In this document: piece after piece, positions 8,499 through 17,281 of the stretch
Position numbering within the stretch: position 1 is the stretch's first letter
How the letters are laid out: every line of letters begins with the position of its first letter
NCBI RefSeq assembly: GCF_000169455.1
Contig: NZ_AAYC01000013.1
Location: forward strand, 1-64,000
Source of the DNA: Roseobacter sp. SK209-2-6
GTDB taxonomy: Bacteria > Pseudomonadota > Alphaproteobacteria > Rhodobacterales > Rhodobacteraceae
DNA length: 64,000 nt
Direction: 5' to 3'
Notes under the pieces: generated by a model
Databases searched by the model: none
What the model saw: only the letters and a program-made list of their open reading frames with translations
Told to the model about the DNA's origin: nothing
Translations under genes and position numbers: made by a program

Positions 8499-9701
8499 AT
8501 GGATGCATTCATTTGCGATGCCACCCGCACCCCGATTGGCCGCTACGGCGGCGCTCTTTCCCAGGTCCGCACCGATGATCTGGCAGCAGCCCCGATTGCA
8601 GCTCTTGCAGCGCGCAACCCACAGGTGGACTGGGCCAGCATCGACGACGTGATTTTTGGTGATGCAAATCAGGCTGGTGAAAGCAACCGCAACGTCGCCC
8701 GCATGGCCGCCCTTCTGGCCGGTCTGCCAGTGGATGTGCCCGGTACCACCATCAACCGCCTTTGCGCTTCGGGCATGGATGCAGTGGGCATGGCCTCACG
8801 CGGGATCCGCGCTGGCGACTATGACATGGCGATTGCTGGCGGCGTCGAAAGCATGAGCCGCGCGCCATTCGTGATGCCCAAGGCCACATCGGCCTTTACC
8901 CGCGCCAATGCGGTCTACGACACCACAATCGGCTGGCGTTTTGTGAACAAGAAGATGCAGGAAATGTATGGCACCGACTCGATGCCGCAGACTGCCGACA
9001 ATGTGGCAGAGGATTACGGCATCAACCGCGCCGATCAAGACGCCTTTGCCGCTCGCAGCCAGGCCCGCTGGGCCGCCGCGCATGAAGCAGGCATTTTTGC
9101 CGATGAAATCACCGCGGTCTCGGTCCCGCAGCGCAAGGGTGAGCCGATTGTGGTCGACACTGACGAACACCCCCGTCCCGGCACCGATGCTGAGAGGCTC
9201 GCCAAGCTGAAGGGCGTCAACGGTCCCGACCTAACTGTCACCGCAGGCAATGCCTCTGGTGTGAACGACGGCGCTGCCGCTATCCTAATGGCCAATGAGG
9301 CCGCAGCCGCCAAGAACGGGCTCAATCCCATGGCGCGCATCGTCGGTATGGCCGCCGCTGGGGTTGAACCCCGTGTCATGGGCATTGGCCCGGCACCCGC
9401 CACACGTAAAGTGCTGGCGCGCGCGGGCCTTAGCATTGAGCAGATGGATGTGATCGAGCTGAATGAGGCCTTCGCCAGCCAGGGGCTTGCTACCCTACGC
9501 GAACTTGGCATTCCCGACGATGCGCCCCATGTTAACCCTAACGGCGGCGCCATTGCCCTTGGCCACCCGCTTGGCATGTCCGGCGCGCGGCTGGTGCTGA
9601 CCGCCGCCTATCAATTGCAACGCACTGGCGGGCGCTATGCGCTCTGCACCATGTGCGTCGGCGTGGGACAGGGCACCGCCCTGATCCTGGAACGCGTCTA
9701 A
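8499..9701 (+). CDS. paaJ: Thiolase, beta-ketoadipyl-CoA / 3-oxo-5,6-dehydrosuberyl-CoA type
   Basis: Acetyl-CoA C-acyltransferase of 400 residues. In phenylacetate degradation PaaJ performs the two CoA-dependent cleavages that release acetyl-CoA; the PcaF paralogue cleaves 3-oxoadipyl-CoA. Thiolase landmarks: nucleophile Cys in [11 protein letters not shown] (about residue 90), [22 protein letters not shown] with the active His, and [12 protein letters not shown] with the second catalytic Cys near the C-terminus. It opens the paa operon, 30 nt before paaA, which favours paaJ over pcaF; no pca genes are present. An operator-like dyad sits 35 nt upstream. Paralogue assignment relies on context. 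Confidence 0.92.
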   Translation: MDAFICDATRTPIGRYGGALSQVRTDDLAAAPIAALAARNPQVDWASIDDVIFGDANQAGESNRNVARMAALLAGLPVDVPGTTINRLCASGMDAVGMASRGIRAGDYDMAIAGGVESMSRAPFVMPKATSAFTRANAVYDTTIGWRFVNKKMQEMYGTDSMPQTADNVAEDYGINRADQDAFAARSQARWAAAHEAGIFADEITAVSVPQRKGEPIVVDTDEHPRPGTDAERLAKLKGVNGPDLTVTAGNASGVNDGAAAILMANEAAAAKNGLNPMARIVGMAAAGVEPRVMGIGPAPATRKVLARAGLSIEQMDVIELNEAFASQGLATLRELGIPDDAPHVNPNGGAIALGHPLGMSGARLVLTAAYQLQRTGGRYALCTMCVGVGQGTALILERV

Positions 9702-9731
9702 GCCAGTCAATCCCAAAGGGAGGAGCAAGTC

Positions 9732-10709
9732 ATGTATGCACAGATGGTTCAGTCCGAAGCCTCAAAGGATGATCCCGAGAAACTGGCCGAATTTCAGGCT
9801 CGTATCGATGCCGGGGAGAAGATCGAACCCAAGGATTGGATGCCTGCCGGTTACCGCAAGACCCTGATCCGCCAGATCGGCCAGCACGCCCATTCCGAGA
9901 TCGTCGGCCAGCTGCCCGAAGGCAATTGGATCACCCGCGCCCCAACTCTGGAGCGCAAGGCGATCCTGCTGGCCAAAGTGCAGGATGAGGCGGGCCATGG
10001 GCTGTATCTGTACTGCGCAGCCGAAACCATGGGCGTGTCGCGCGACGAGCTGACAGAGATGCTCCTGGATGGGCGGATGAAATATTCCTCTATCTTCAAC
10101 TACCCGACGCTAAACTGGGCCGACATTGGCGCGGTGGGCTGGCTGGTGGATGGCGCTGCCATCATGAACCAGGTGCCGCTGCAGCGGACCTCCTTTGGCC
10201 CCTACTCCCGCGCCATGATCCGCATCTGCAAGGAAGAGAGCTTCCACGCGCGCCAGGGCTTTGATGCCATCCGCAAGATGGCCGAAGGCACGCCTGCGCA
10301 AAAGAAAATGGCCCAGGACGCAGTCAACCGCCTCTGGTTCCCGGCGCTGATGATGTTCGGGCCTTCGGACAAGGACTCCACCCATTCGGAACAGTCGATG
10401 AAGTGGAAGATCAAGATCAACACCAATGACGAGCTGCGCCAGAAGTTTGTCGACCAGACGGTGCCGCAGATCGAATTCCTGGGTCTCGACCTGCCCGATC
10501 CGTCAATCAAATGGAACGAAGAGCGCGGCCACTATGACTACAGCGACCCGGACTGGGCGGAGTTCTTTGATGTGATCAAGGGCAATGGCCCCTGCAATGT
10601 CGACCGCCTCGCGGCCCGCAACAAAGCCTGGGACGAAGGCCAATGGGTGCGCGACGGGCTCTTGGCCCATGCCCGCAAAAAGGCCGCCGCCAAACACGCC
10701 GCCGAGTAA
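9732..10709 (+). CDS. paaA: Phenylacetyl-CoA 1,2-epoxidase subunit PaaA
   Basis: Catalytic diiron subunit (325 residues) of the PaaABCE monooxygenase, which converts phenylacetyl-CoA to the ring 1,2-epoxide with O2 and electrons from PaaE. Ferritin-like iron ligands are visible: E-A-G-H (Glu86, His89) and E-S-F-H (Glu169, His172). The segment [21 protein letters not shown] lies between them. An AGGGAGGAG ribosome site precedes the ATG. It is followed directly by paaB, paaC, paaD and paaE in the standard order. Confidence 0.97.
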   Translation: MYAQMVQSEASKDDPEKLAEFQARIDAGEKIEPKDWMPAGYRKTLIRQIGQHAHSEIVGQLPEGNWITRAPTLERKAILLAKVQDEAGHGLYLYCAAETMGVSRDELTEMLLDGRMKYSSIFNYPTLNWADIGAVGWLVDGAAIMNQVPLQRTSFGPYSRAMIRICKEESFHARQGFDAIRKMAEGTPAQKKMAQDAVNRLWFPALMMFGPSDKDSTHSEQSMKWKIKINTNDELRQKFVDQTVPQIEFLGLDLPDPSIKWNEERGHYDYSDPDWAEFFDVIKGNGPCNVDRLAARNKAWDEGQWVRDGLLAHARKKAAAKHAAE

Positions 10710-10768
10710 CACGCAATTCATGCGGCAGGCCTTTCGAACGGCCCCCGCAACAGCCAGGAGAACGAGCT

Positions 10769-11053
10769 ATGAAAAATGAATGGCCCCTCTGGGAAATCTT
10801 TATCCGCGGCCAGCACGGGATGAGCCACCGTCATGTTGGCTCTCTGCATGCGCCGGACGCCGCCATGGCGATCAAGAATGCCCGCGACGTCTATACCCGC
10901 CGCAACGAAGGCGTGTCGATCTGGGTTGTCGAAGCCAATAACATCGCGGCCTCCTCACCCAGCGACAAAGGCCCGCTTTATGAGCCTTCGGAATCCAAAG
11001 TCTACCGCCACCCGACCTTCTTCGACATTCCCGACGAAGTGGGGGCAATGTGA
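10769..11053 (+). CDS. paaB: Phenylacetyl-CoA 1,2-epoxidase subunit PaaB
   Basis: Small structural subunit of the phenylacetyl-CoA epoxidase, 94 residues, matching the family size. The N-terminus WPLWEIFIRGQHGMSHRHVGSL is characteristic. The ATG at 10769 is preceded by CAGGAG with good spacing; an in-frame extension to 10643 overlaps paaA and lacks family similarity. Its TGA overlaps the paaC ATG by one base (TGATG), so paaB and paaC are translationally coupled. Confidence 0.95.
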   Translation: MKNEWPLWEIFIRGQHGMSHRHVGSLHAPDAAMAIKNARDVYTRRNEGVSIWVVEANNIAASSPSDKGPLYEPSESKVYRHPTFFDIPDEVGAM

Positions 11054-11826
11054 TGGCTGCTGCACTCACACAAAATGAGGCGCTGCTGCAGTTCCTCTTG
11101 CGCATGGGCGACAACACTCTGATCCTGGGACACCGGGTCAGCGAATGGTGCGGCCACGCGCCTGTCCTGGAAGAGGACATCGCACTGGCCAATACAGCAC
11201 TGGATCTGATTGGCCAGACCCAGATGTGGCTGGGCCTCGCTGGTGAGGTGGAGGGGACGGGCAAATCCGCCGATGAACTGGCCTTCCTCCGCGACGCCTG
11301 GGATTTCCGCAATGTGCTGCTGGTCGAAGTGCCCAATGGCGATTTTGGCCGCACCCTGATGCGCCAGTTCCTGTTTGATGCCTGGCATTCGATCCAGCTG
11401 GGTCATCTGATAAAATCCTCTGACGAGCGCGTTGCAGCGATTGCGGCCAAGGCCTCGAAAGAGGTGACCTATCACTTGGAGCGCTCTGCGGACACGGTTG
11501 TCGGCCTGGGCGATGGCACCGAGGAAAGCCATGGCTACATGCAGGCGGCACTCGACTACCTTTGGCCTTATGTGGGCGAAATGTTTGCCTCCGATGAAGT
11601 GGACGCAGCTTTGGTTGCAGTAGGTATTGCACCGGACCCTGCCTCGCTGCGTGCCGATTTCGATGCCCTTGCAGGCCGCGTGCTGAAAGAGGCAACGCTG
11701 ACCATCCCCGACAGCAGTTTCGGGCACAAGGGCGGGCGCAACGGCAAGATGCATACCGAACACCTGGGTCACCTGCTGACCCAGATGCAATGGCTGCAGC
11801 GCGCCTATCCCGGCGCCAAGTGGTAG
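11053..11826 (+). CDS. paaC: Phenylacetyl-CoA 1,2-epoxidase subunit PaaC
   Basis: Ferritin-like subunit of 257 residues that pairs with PaaA in the epoxidase core; in studied enzymes PaaC is structural and lacks a working diiron site. Recognisable segments are LGHRVSEWCGHAPVLEEDIALANTALDLIG and KEVTYHLERSADTVVGLGDGTEES. A GTG one codon earlier (11050) is possible, but the ATG overlapping the paaB stop is preferred. A large GC-rich hairpin lies between this gene and paaD. Confidence 0.95.
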   Translation: MAAALTQNEALLQFLLRMGDNTLILGHRVSEWCGHAPVLEEDIALANTALDLIGQTQMWLGLAGEVEGTGKSADELAFLRDAWDFRNVLLVEVPNGDFGRTLMRQFLFDAWHSIQLGHLIKSSDERVAAIAAKASKEVTYHLERSADTVVGLGDGTEESHGYMQAALDYLWPYVGEMFASDEVDAALVAVGIAPDPASLRADFDALAGRVLKEATLTIPDSSFGHKGGRNGKMHTEHLGHLLTQMQWLQRAYPGAKW

Positions 11827-11846
11827 GTAGGGCATCAATGATCTGA

Positions 11847-11908
11847 GGGCAGCCCCGACCTCGAGTGGGGGTGAAGCCCCCTCCCGTGGGGGAGGTCGGG
11901 GGCTGCCC
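11847..11908 (+). repeat. Large stem-loop between paaC and paaD
   Basis: Long inverted repeat: GGGCAGCCCCGACCTC at 11847-11862 pairs with GAGGTCGGGGGCTGCCC at 11892-11908, with one bulged base. The intervening 29 nt can form a second GC hairpin (GGGGG...CCCCC). It fills most of the 122-nt paaC-paaD gap and lacks a T-run, so it reads as an mRNA processing or stability element, or a dispersed palindromic repeat, rather than an intrinsic terminator. Confidence 0.75.
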
Positions 11909-11948
11909 GGCCTATCGTCCGGGCAATCTTTCCGGGAAGGATAATCGC

Positions 11949-12422
11949 ATGAGCCAAGTCACTACTCAGCCAAGCGTGGACCAGATCTGGGAATGGCTGG
12001 ATGCCGTTCCCGATCCGGAGATCCCCGTGATCAGCCTAGTGGATCTGGGCATCATCCGGGACGTGGAATGGCAAGGTGAAACGCTTGTTGTCGCGGTAAC
12101 ACCAACCTATTCGGGCTGCCCTGCCACCGCCATCATCAATCTGGATATCGAGACCGCTTTGCGCGACCGTGGGCTTGAGAAGATCCAGTTGAAGACGCAG
12201 ATCGCTCCGCCCTGGACCACCGATTGGCTGAGTGAAAAGGGCCGCTCCAAACTGGAAGAATACGGTATCGCCCCGCCGCAGCCCGCAGGCGGCCCCGAAC
12301 GCTGCCCCAATTGCAAAAGCACAAATCTCACCCGTGTGAGCCAGTTCGGCTCCACCCCCTGCAAGGCTCACTGGCGCTGCCAGGACTGCCTGGAACCCTT
12401 TGATTATTTCAAGTGCATCTGA
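11949..12422 (+). CDS. paaD: Fe-S assembly-type protein PaaD
   Basis: PaaD (157 residues) is required for an active phenylacetyl-CoA epoxidase, probably in Fe-S maturation of PaaE. The N-terminal DUF59/MIP18-like domain shows DPEIPVISLVDLGIIRDVEW and TYSGCPATAI. The C-terminus carries a Cys-rich zinc-ribbon-like part (RCPNCKS...STPCKAHWRCQDCLEPFDYFKC). ATG 11949 follows GGGAAGGATA; an in-frame extension to 11865 would be encoded by the upstream hairpin and is rejected. The stop is 11 nt before the paaE start. Confidence 0.94.
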   Translation: MSQVTTQPSVDQIWEWLDAVPDPEIPVISLVDLGIIRDVEWQGETLVVAVTPTYSGCPATAIINLDIETALRDRGLEKIQLKTQIAPPWTTDWLSEKGRSKLEEYGIAPPQPAGGPERCPNCKSTNLTRVSQFGSTPCKAHWRCQDCLEPFDYFKCI

Positions 12423-12433
12423 GGAGATCTTCG

Positions 12434-13507
12434 ATGGCGCGCTTTCACGAACTTGAAGTCACCGATGTCCGCAAGACCATCCGCGATGCGGTGGTTGTCA
12501 CGCTAAAGCCTGTGAATGGCGCAGCGGCGGAGTTTGAATTCACCCAAGGCCAGTATCTGACCTTCCGCCGCGATTTCGACGGCGAAGAGCTGCGCCGTAG
12601 CTATTCTATCTGTGCGGGCAAGGACGAGGGCGTGCTGCAGGTCGGCATAAAGCGGGTCGATGGCGGTGCCTTTTCGACCTGGGCCAATGCTGACCTGAAA
12701 ACGGGCGACCGCCTGGAAGCTATGCCCCCCATGGGTAGCTTTTTCACCCCGCTGGATGCGGGCAGCGGCAAGAATTATCTGGGCTTTGCCGGCGGCTCCG
12801 GCATCACGCCTGTCCTGTCGATCCTGAAGACCACCCTGGCGGCAGAGCCGGAGTCCTCCTTTACGCTGGTCTATGCCAACAAGGGCGTGAACACGATCAT
12901 GTTCCGCGAGGAGCTGGAGGATCTGAAGAACCTCTATATGGGCCGCTTCAACGTGATCCACATCTTGGAGAGCGACGCCCAGGAAATCGACCTTTTCACC
13001 GGCCTGGTGACAGAAGAAAAATGCGCCCAGCTCTTTGAGCACTGGATCGATATTGAAAGCACCGACACTGCCTTTATCTGCGGACCCGAGCCGATGATGC
13101 TGGGCATCGCCAGTGCCCTTCGCAATGCAGGATTGGACGACGCCCAGATCAAGTTCGAGCTCTTTGCCTCGGCTCAGCCAGGCCGCGCCAAGCGTAAGGC
13201 TTCTTCTGCCGAGGACAGCCGCGCGGGCAACCAGGCCCAGATGGCCATCACCTTGGATGGCGCCACCCAAACGCTGGAAGTCAGCAAGGACATGACGGTG
13301 CTGGATGCAGCACTCGGCAATGCGATGGACGCACCCTATGCCTGCAAGGCTGGCGTCTGCTCCACCTGCCGCTGCCGGGTACTGGAAGGCGAGGTGGAGA
13401 TGGTCGCCAACCACGCGCTGGAGGACTACGAGGTCGAAAAGGGCTATGTGCTCTCCTGCCAGGCCTATCCTGTCACAGACAACGTTGTTGTGGACTACGA
13501 TCAGTAA
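12434..13507 (+). CDS. paaE: Phenylacetyl-CoA 1,2-epoxidase reductase PaaE
   Basis: Electron-transfer subunit of the epoxidase, 357 residues, passing electrons from NADPH to the PaaA diiron centre. Domain order: FAD-binding domain with R-R-S-Y-S-I, NAD(P)-binding domain beginning GFAGGSGITPVLSI and ending CGPEPMM, then a plant-type 2Fe-2S ferredoxin domain with cysteines at about 304, 309, 312 and 342 (C-x4-C-x2-C-x29-C). GAGGAG lies upstream of the ATG. It is the last standard epoxidase gene and is followed after 26 nt by an extra PaaA/PaaC-like gene. Confidence 0.96.
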   Translation: MARFHELEVTDVRKTIRDAVVVTLKPVNGAAAEFEFTQGQYLTFRRDFDGEELRRSYSICAGKDEGVLQVGIKRVDGGAFSTWANADLKTGDRLEAMPPMGSFFTPLDAGSGKNYLGFAGGSGITPVLSILKTTLAAEPESSFTLVYANKGVNTIMFREELEDLKNLYMGRFNVIHILESDAQEIDLFTGLVTEEKCAQLFEHWIDIESTDTAFICGPEPMMLGIASALRNAGLDDAQIKFELFASAQPGRAKRKASSAEDSRAGNQAQMAITLDGATQTLEVSKDMTVLDAALGNAMDAPYACKAGVCSTCRCRVLEGEVEMVANHALEDYEVEKGYVLSCQAYPVTDNVVVDYDQ

Positions 13508-13533
13508 ACCGTTTTGCGAGGGAGGATTACCCC

Positions 13534-14295
13534 ATGGCTGAAGACATGAGCATTGAAAGCTACCTGGCGCAGGGCGGCAAACTAAGCAACCCCGCAAACG
13601 TGCCACCGCGCTACCGCGCGGAACTGTTGAAACTAATGACCAGCTTTGTGGACAGCGCCCTGGCCGGTGCCGCTGGTTTTGCGGATGTCATCAACGAAGG
13701 GCCAGGCATCAAGGCCCGGATCGCCGCCGCAAAGATCGTGCTGGAGAAAAGCGATAACGCTTATCAGGTTTTGCGACTCCTGGGCGAATTCGGTGCCGAC
13801 ACCAGGCGCTATGAAACACGGCACCCCTGGGCTGCCCGACTGGAACGCAGTGCCGATATTGGGCAGCGCAGAAGCAGCCAGGACATGCGCCTTGCGGTCT
13901 TCAACTACCCGCTCAAGGACTGGAGTGACGCGGTTGTCATGAACTTGCTCATGGGACGTGCGGTCACGCTGCAGTTGACGGAATACTCTCAGGTTTCCTA
14001 TCAGCCGCTCGCAGAGGTCTTTCGCGCCATCGCGCCGATCGAAACCCATCACGCCGAGCTGGCAGAAGAGGGTTTGGCACAGTTGGTAGAGCAATGCGAA
14101 AAAGACGCGTTGCAGGCCTCCGTTGACTATTGGCTCCCGCGTGTTGCGGCCAGTTTTGGCACCGGAGACTCCGCCAAGTTTGAGGCCCTCAAGGCCTTTG
14201 GTCTCCGTCAGACTCCGAATGAAGATCTGCGAGCACACTGGCAGGCGGTTGCGGCGGAAACTCTGGGGAAACACGGGCTATCCCTCAATCTGTGA
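13534..14295 (+). CDS. Phenylacetic acid catabolic (PaaA/PaaC-like) ferritin-like protein
   Basis: 253-residue protein of the PaaA/PaaC family (PF05138-like) at the end of the paa operon, beyond the usual A-E subunits. Homology to PaaA is visible: KIVLEKSDNAYQVLRLLGEFG aligns with the first ligand helix, FNYPLKDWSD with [10 protein letters not shown], and ETHHAELAEEG with the second ligand helix. The first E-x2-H is changed to E-x2-D (Glu71, Asp74), while the second E-x2-H is kept (Glu170, His173). It may therefore be a separate oxygenase, an accessory subunit or a metal-poor paralogue. GGGAGG precedes the ATG. The role is unknown; co-transcription with paa is likely. Confidence 0.85.
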   Translation: MAEDMSIESYLAQGGKLSNPANVPPRYRAELLKLMTSFVDSALAGAAGFADVINEGPGIKARIAAAKIVLEKSDNAYQVLRLLGEFGADTRRYETRHPWAARLERSADIGQRRSSQDMRLAVFNYPLKDWSDAVVMNLLMGRAVTLQLTEYSQVSYQPLAEVFRAIAPIETHHAELAEEGLAQLVEQCEKDALQASVDYWLPRVAASFGTGDSAKFEALKAFGLRQTPNEDLRAHWQAVAAETLGKHGLSLNL

Positions 14296-14302
14296 TCAGG
14301 AT

Positions 14303-14324
14303 GGGGCGGCGTGCTCTGCCCCTT
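14303..14324 (+). terminator. Weak hairpin after the paa operon
   Basis: GGGGC (14303-14307) and GCCCC (14318-14322) can pair around a 10-nt loop, 7 nt after the stop of the last paa-linked gene. Only two T residues follow, so it is at best a weak terminator. Confidence 0.3.
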
Positions 14325-14451
14325 CAAAACAAGATCAAATGTTTCCTTGGGCTGGTTTCGCACAATAGCACTGAAGAAAGGGTCTGGCCCTCTGACCTTT
14401 TCTTTCTTAGGCTCCGGAGCACAGGCATCTCCGGCAAGAGGAAACACAAGC

Positions 14452-15315
14452 ATGGCAGTGGGCAAAACAATCCGCACCTATTTTCAAGGCGCTTGGCATG
14501 ACGGTGATCTCCCTGTCATGAAGGCTGCCGACCATGGAATGTGGCTTGGGTCTTCGGTTTTTGACGGCGCGCGTTTCTTTGACGGAAAGCTGCCCGATCT
14601 GGATCTTCATTGCGCCCGAACCAATGCCTCAGCAGAGGCCCTGATGATGGCGCCCACTGTTGGCGCTGATGAGATGGTCGAGATCATCCGCGAGGGGCTG
14701 GCAGGCTTTGCCTCGGGTGCTGCTATCTATATTCGCCCCATGTACTGGGCCAGCGCTGGGGATGCCACGCTGATTGCACCGGAACCCGACAGCACCCAAT
14801 TTGCCATCAGTTTGGAAGAAATCCCGATGGCCCCGGCAGAGGCAAGCCTGACACTGACCCGCACCCGTTTTCGTCGACCCGTTCAGGAAAGCGCGGTGGT
14901 CAACGCCAAGGCGGGCTGCCTATATCCCAACAACGCGCGCATGCTGCGCGAAGCGCGCTCCAAGGGGTTTCACAACACCCTGACCTGCGACGTGATGGGC
15001 AATGTAGCCGAAACCGCAACCGCCAATGTCTTTATGGTCCGAGACGGCGAGATCTTCACCCCTGTGCCCAATGGAACATTCCTGGCTGGGATCACCAGAG
15101 CCCGCCACATATCCAATCTGCGGGCCGATGGGTATACGGTCCATGAAGGTGTCCTGTCATACCAGGATTTTGAAGCCGCAGATGAGGTCTTTACCTCGGG
15201 GAATATGAGCAAAGTCACTCCGGTGACCGCATTTGATGATCGCCAATATCAAGTTGGGCCAGTGGCAAAGCGCGTGCGGGAACTTTATTGGGACTGGGCC
15301 TCAAGCCAGCAGTGA
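14452..15315 (+). CDS. Branched-chain aminotransferase-type class IV aminotransferase
   Basis: PLP-dependent fold-type IV aminotransferase, 287 residues. It probably transaminates branched-chain amino acids, but the D-amino-acid aminotransferase and ADC-lyase relatives share the fold. The PLP lysine sits in V-V-N-A-K-A-G at about residue 147. Other landmarks are GSSVFDGARFF, NVAETATANVFMV, TFLAGITRA and DEVFTSGNMSKVTPV. ATG 14452 follows AAGAGG; the longer frame from 14311 has no family similarity upstream. It stands 156 nt after the paa operon and 126 nt before a universal stress gene, so it may have its own promoter. Confidence 0.85.
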   Translation: MAVGKTIRTYFQGAWHDGDLPVMKAADHGMWLGSSVFDGARFFDGKLPDLDLHCARTNASAEALMMAPTVGADEMVEIIREGLAGFASGAAIYIRPMYWASAGDATLIAPEPDSTQFAISLEEIPMAPAEASLTLTRTRFRRPVQESAVVNAKAGCLYPNNARMLREARSKGFHNTLTCDVMGNVAETATANVFMVRDGEIFTPVPNGTFLAGITRARHISNLRADGYTVHEGVLSYQDFEAADEVFTSGNMSKVTPVTAFDDRQYQVGPVAKRVRELYWDWASSQQ

Positions 15316-15441
15316 GACCTTCGTCAGAACAGCTGACATTCAAGGCCAGTGCGTCAAGAATGATAAGTCCTGTTCGCGCGCTCTATTGCACCGGCCCTCC
15401 GCTTGGGTCATGATCCAACCTGCAACAATCAGAGGCCGAAA

Positions 15442-15897
15442 ATGCGCAAATTTCTTGTTGTTCTGGATGACAGCCGCGAATGCCTAAATGCGATGCGCTT
15501 TGCGGCTATGCGGGCTGCAAAGACTGGCGGTGGTGTCGCCATCCTCTCCATCATTCCACCAGATGATTTCAACCACTGGATCGGAGTTGGAGAAGTAATG
15601 CGCGAAGAAGCCAGAGAGCGGATACATGCCCATTTCGAGGTCTTCGCCAAATGGATGCGCGACCGTCAGGGCGTGGACCCAGAGCTGGTAATCCGTGAAG
15701 GTGATGCGGTTCCGGAGATCATGGGGCAAATCGAGTCTGATCCGGAAATCGGTGTCTTGGTCCTTGGCGCAGGGACTGACAGAAAAGGACCGGGCCCATT
15801 GGTCAGCCAGCTCAGCAAGAGCTCCGGTAGCCTGCCCGTTCCCATTACAGTCGTTCCTGGGGATCTGTCCAAAGAGCGCCTTGAAGCGATTACTTAG
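15442..15897 (+). CDS. Universal stress protein (UspA family)
   Basis: Cytoplasmic UspA-fold protein of 151 residues. The N-terminus KFLVVLDDSRECLNAMRFAAMRA is the first strand-helix of the fold, and IGVLVLGAGTD followed by GPGPLVSQL and PVPITVVPG covers the nucleotide-loop region, so an ATP-binding type is plausible. ATG 15442 is used because AGAGG precedes it and it starts the fold; a frame from 15403 adds an unrelated leader. It lies between an aminotransferase and an Nfu-type Fe-S gene, all on the same strand. Physiological role unknown. Confidence 0.87.
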   Translation: MRKFLVVLDDSRECLNAMRFAAMRAAKTGGGVAILSIIPPDDFNHWIGVGEVMREEARERIHAHFEVFAKWMRDRQGVDPELVIREGDAVPEIMGQIESDPEIGVLVLGAGTDRKGPGPLVSQLSKSSGSLPVPITVVPGDLSKERLEAIT

Positions 15898-16083
15898 CAA
15901 AGAGCATTCTGGTCTGTCTGAGACAGGCCGGAATAGTCAACTTAAGAATAGGTTCAGTTTCGCTTCTAGCGCGGGTTCTTCAAAGATGGTTGTGCCCCGT
16001 CACCAATCAGTTTAGAATGGTTCTAAATGTTGACTCTGATCTCACCAGGGCGCATATCGTGACGACAGTCTTTGGAGGCTCCG

Positions 16084-16647
16084 ATGTTCATTCAGACAGA
16101 ATCCACCCCAAACCCGGCAACACTCAAGTTTCTGCCAGGCCAAACCGTCCTTGAAACAGGAACGGCAGATTTCCCCAATGCCGAAGCTGCAGAGAACTCC
16201 CCTCTGGCACAAAGGGTTTTTGCCGCCGCTGGGGTAACCGGTGTGTTTTTTGGCAATGATTTCGTCACAGTGACCAAATCTGAAGATGTGGAATGGGATC
16301 ACATCAAACCGGCAATCCTTGGCGCTATAATGGAGCATTTCCAATCGGGTCAACCGGTGCTGAATGCCGGTGGTGCGCAATCGTCTGGCCATGCTGAGCA
16401 TAGCGGTGAAGACGCAGAGGTTGTGAACCAGATCAAAGATCTGCTGGATAGCCGGGTGCGACCAGCAGTGGCACAGGATGGGGGCGATATCACCTTCCAT
16501 GGCTTTGATCGCGGCGTTGTCTATCTCCATATGCAAGGCGCCTGCGCGGGCTGCCCCTCTTCGACCCTGACCTTGAAAATGGGCATCGAAAACCTACTGC
16601 GCCATTATATTCCTGAGGTCACGGAAGTGCGCCCGGTCGCTGTTTGA
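16084..16647 (+). CDS. NifU-like Fe-S cluster scaffold/carrier (Nfu type)
   Basis: 187-residue Nfu protein that carries and delivers Fe-S clusters. The N-terminal Nfu domain starts MFIQTESTPNPATLKFLPG. The C-terminal NifU domain contains DGGDITFHGF and the cluster motif C-A-G-C at residues 154 and 157. This two-domain form is typical of alphaproteobacteria and mitochondria (NFU1). The gene sits 37 nt before tsaB on the same strand. GGAGGC lies upstream of the ATG. Confidence 0.93.
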   Translation: MFIQTESTPNPATLKFLPGQTVLETGTADFPNAEAAENSPLAQRVFAAAGVTGVFFGNDFVTVTKSEDVEWDHIKPAILGAIMEHFQSGQPVLNAGGAQSSGHAEHSGEDAEVVNQIKDLLDSRVRPAVAQDGGDITFHGFDRGVVYLHMQGACAGCPSSTLTLKMGIENLLRHYIPEVTEVRPVAV

Positions 16648-16684
16648 CCATAAGCGCTTCCCATCGCTTGAAAGAGGGGTATGG

Positions 16685-17281
16685 ATGGCTACTGAGCCCT
16701 TAGTTCTGGCCTTTGATTGTTCGGCCGCGCATTGCGCGGCCGCTTTGCTCAAGGGAGATCAGGTCCTTTGCGAGCGCCTAGAGGAAATGAACCGTGGTCA
16801 GGCTGAGCGGCTGATGCCGCTCTTGGAAGAACTTCTGTTTGACTGCGCACAGAGCTGGCAGGATCTGGATGCGATTGGTGTCGGCGTTGGTCCCGGGAAT
16901 TTTACCGGCATCCGCATCGCCGTTTCAGCAGCGCGTGGGCTCGCATTAGGTTTGAACAGGCCAGCAGTTGGCGTTTCTGGCCTGGAAGCCAGACAAAAAC
17001 CTGGCGTCCTGCCCGCCGTCCCCGCCCCCCGCGATCAGGTCTACATAGAGATGCCAGGGGAAGCACCGCGTCTTACCTCTTGCGCTGAGGCAGAGGAATG
17101 CGCACGCGGTGCCGCGCTAGCCTTTGCGCCTGTTGCCTCCCCCGTTGATTTGGCTCGCCGTATCGCCGAACTCACCCGAGACAGATACCAAAAGACTTCA
17201 AGCCCACCAGCGCCGCTCTACCTTCGCGCGGCTGATGCAGCCCCAGCCCGAGACTTGCCTCCAAAGCTTCTCGATGACTGA
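16685..17281 (+). CDS. tsaB: tRNA threonylcarbamoyladenosine biosynthesis protein TsaB
   Basis: TsaB (198 residues) is the partner that activates TsaD in forming the t6A37 modification of ANN-decoding tRNAs. The ASKHA-fold N-terminus VLAFDCSAAHCAAALL and the G-V-G-V-G-P-G-N-F-T-G-I-R-I motif identify it. It is somewhat shorter than the E. coli protein (about 230 residues), mainly in the C-terminal half. Its TGA overlaps the start of the rimI-like gene by 8 nt, a common tsaB-rimI pairing. Confidence 0.92.
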   Translation: MATEPLVLAFDCSAAHCAAALLKGDQVLCERLEEMNRGQAERLMPLLEELLFDCAQSWQDLDAIGVGVGPGNFTGIRIAVSAARGLALGLNRPAVGVSGLEARQKPGVLPAVPAPRDQVYIEMPGEAPRLTSCAEAEECARGAALAFAPVASPVDLARRIAELTRDRYQKTSSPPAPLYLRAADAAPARDLPPKLLDD

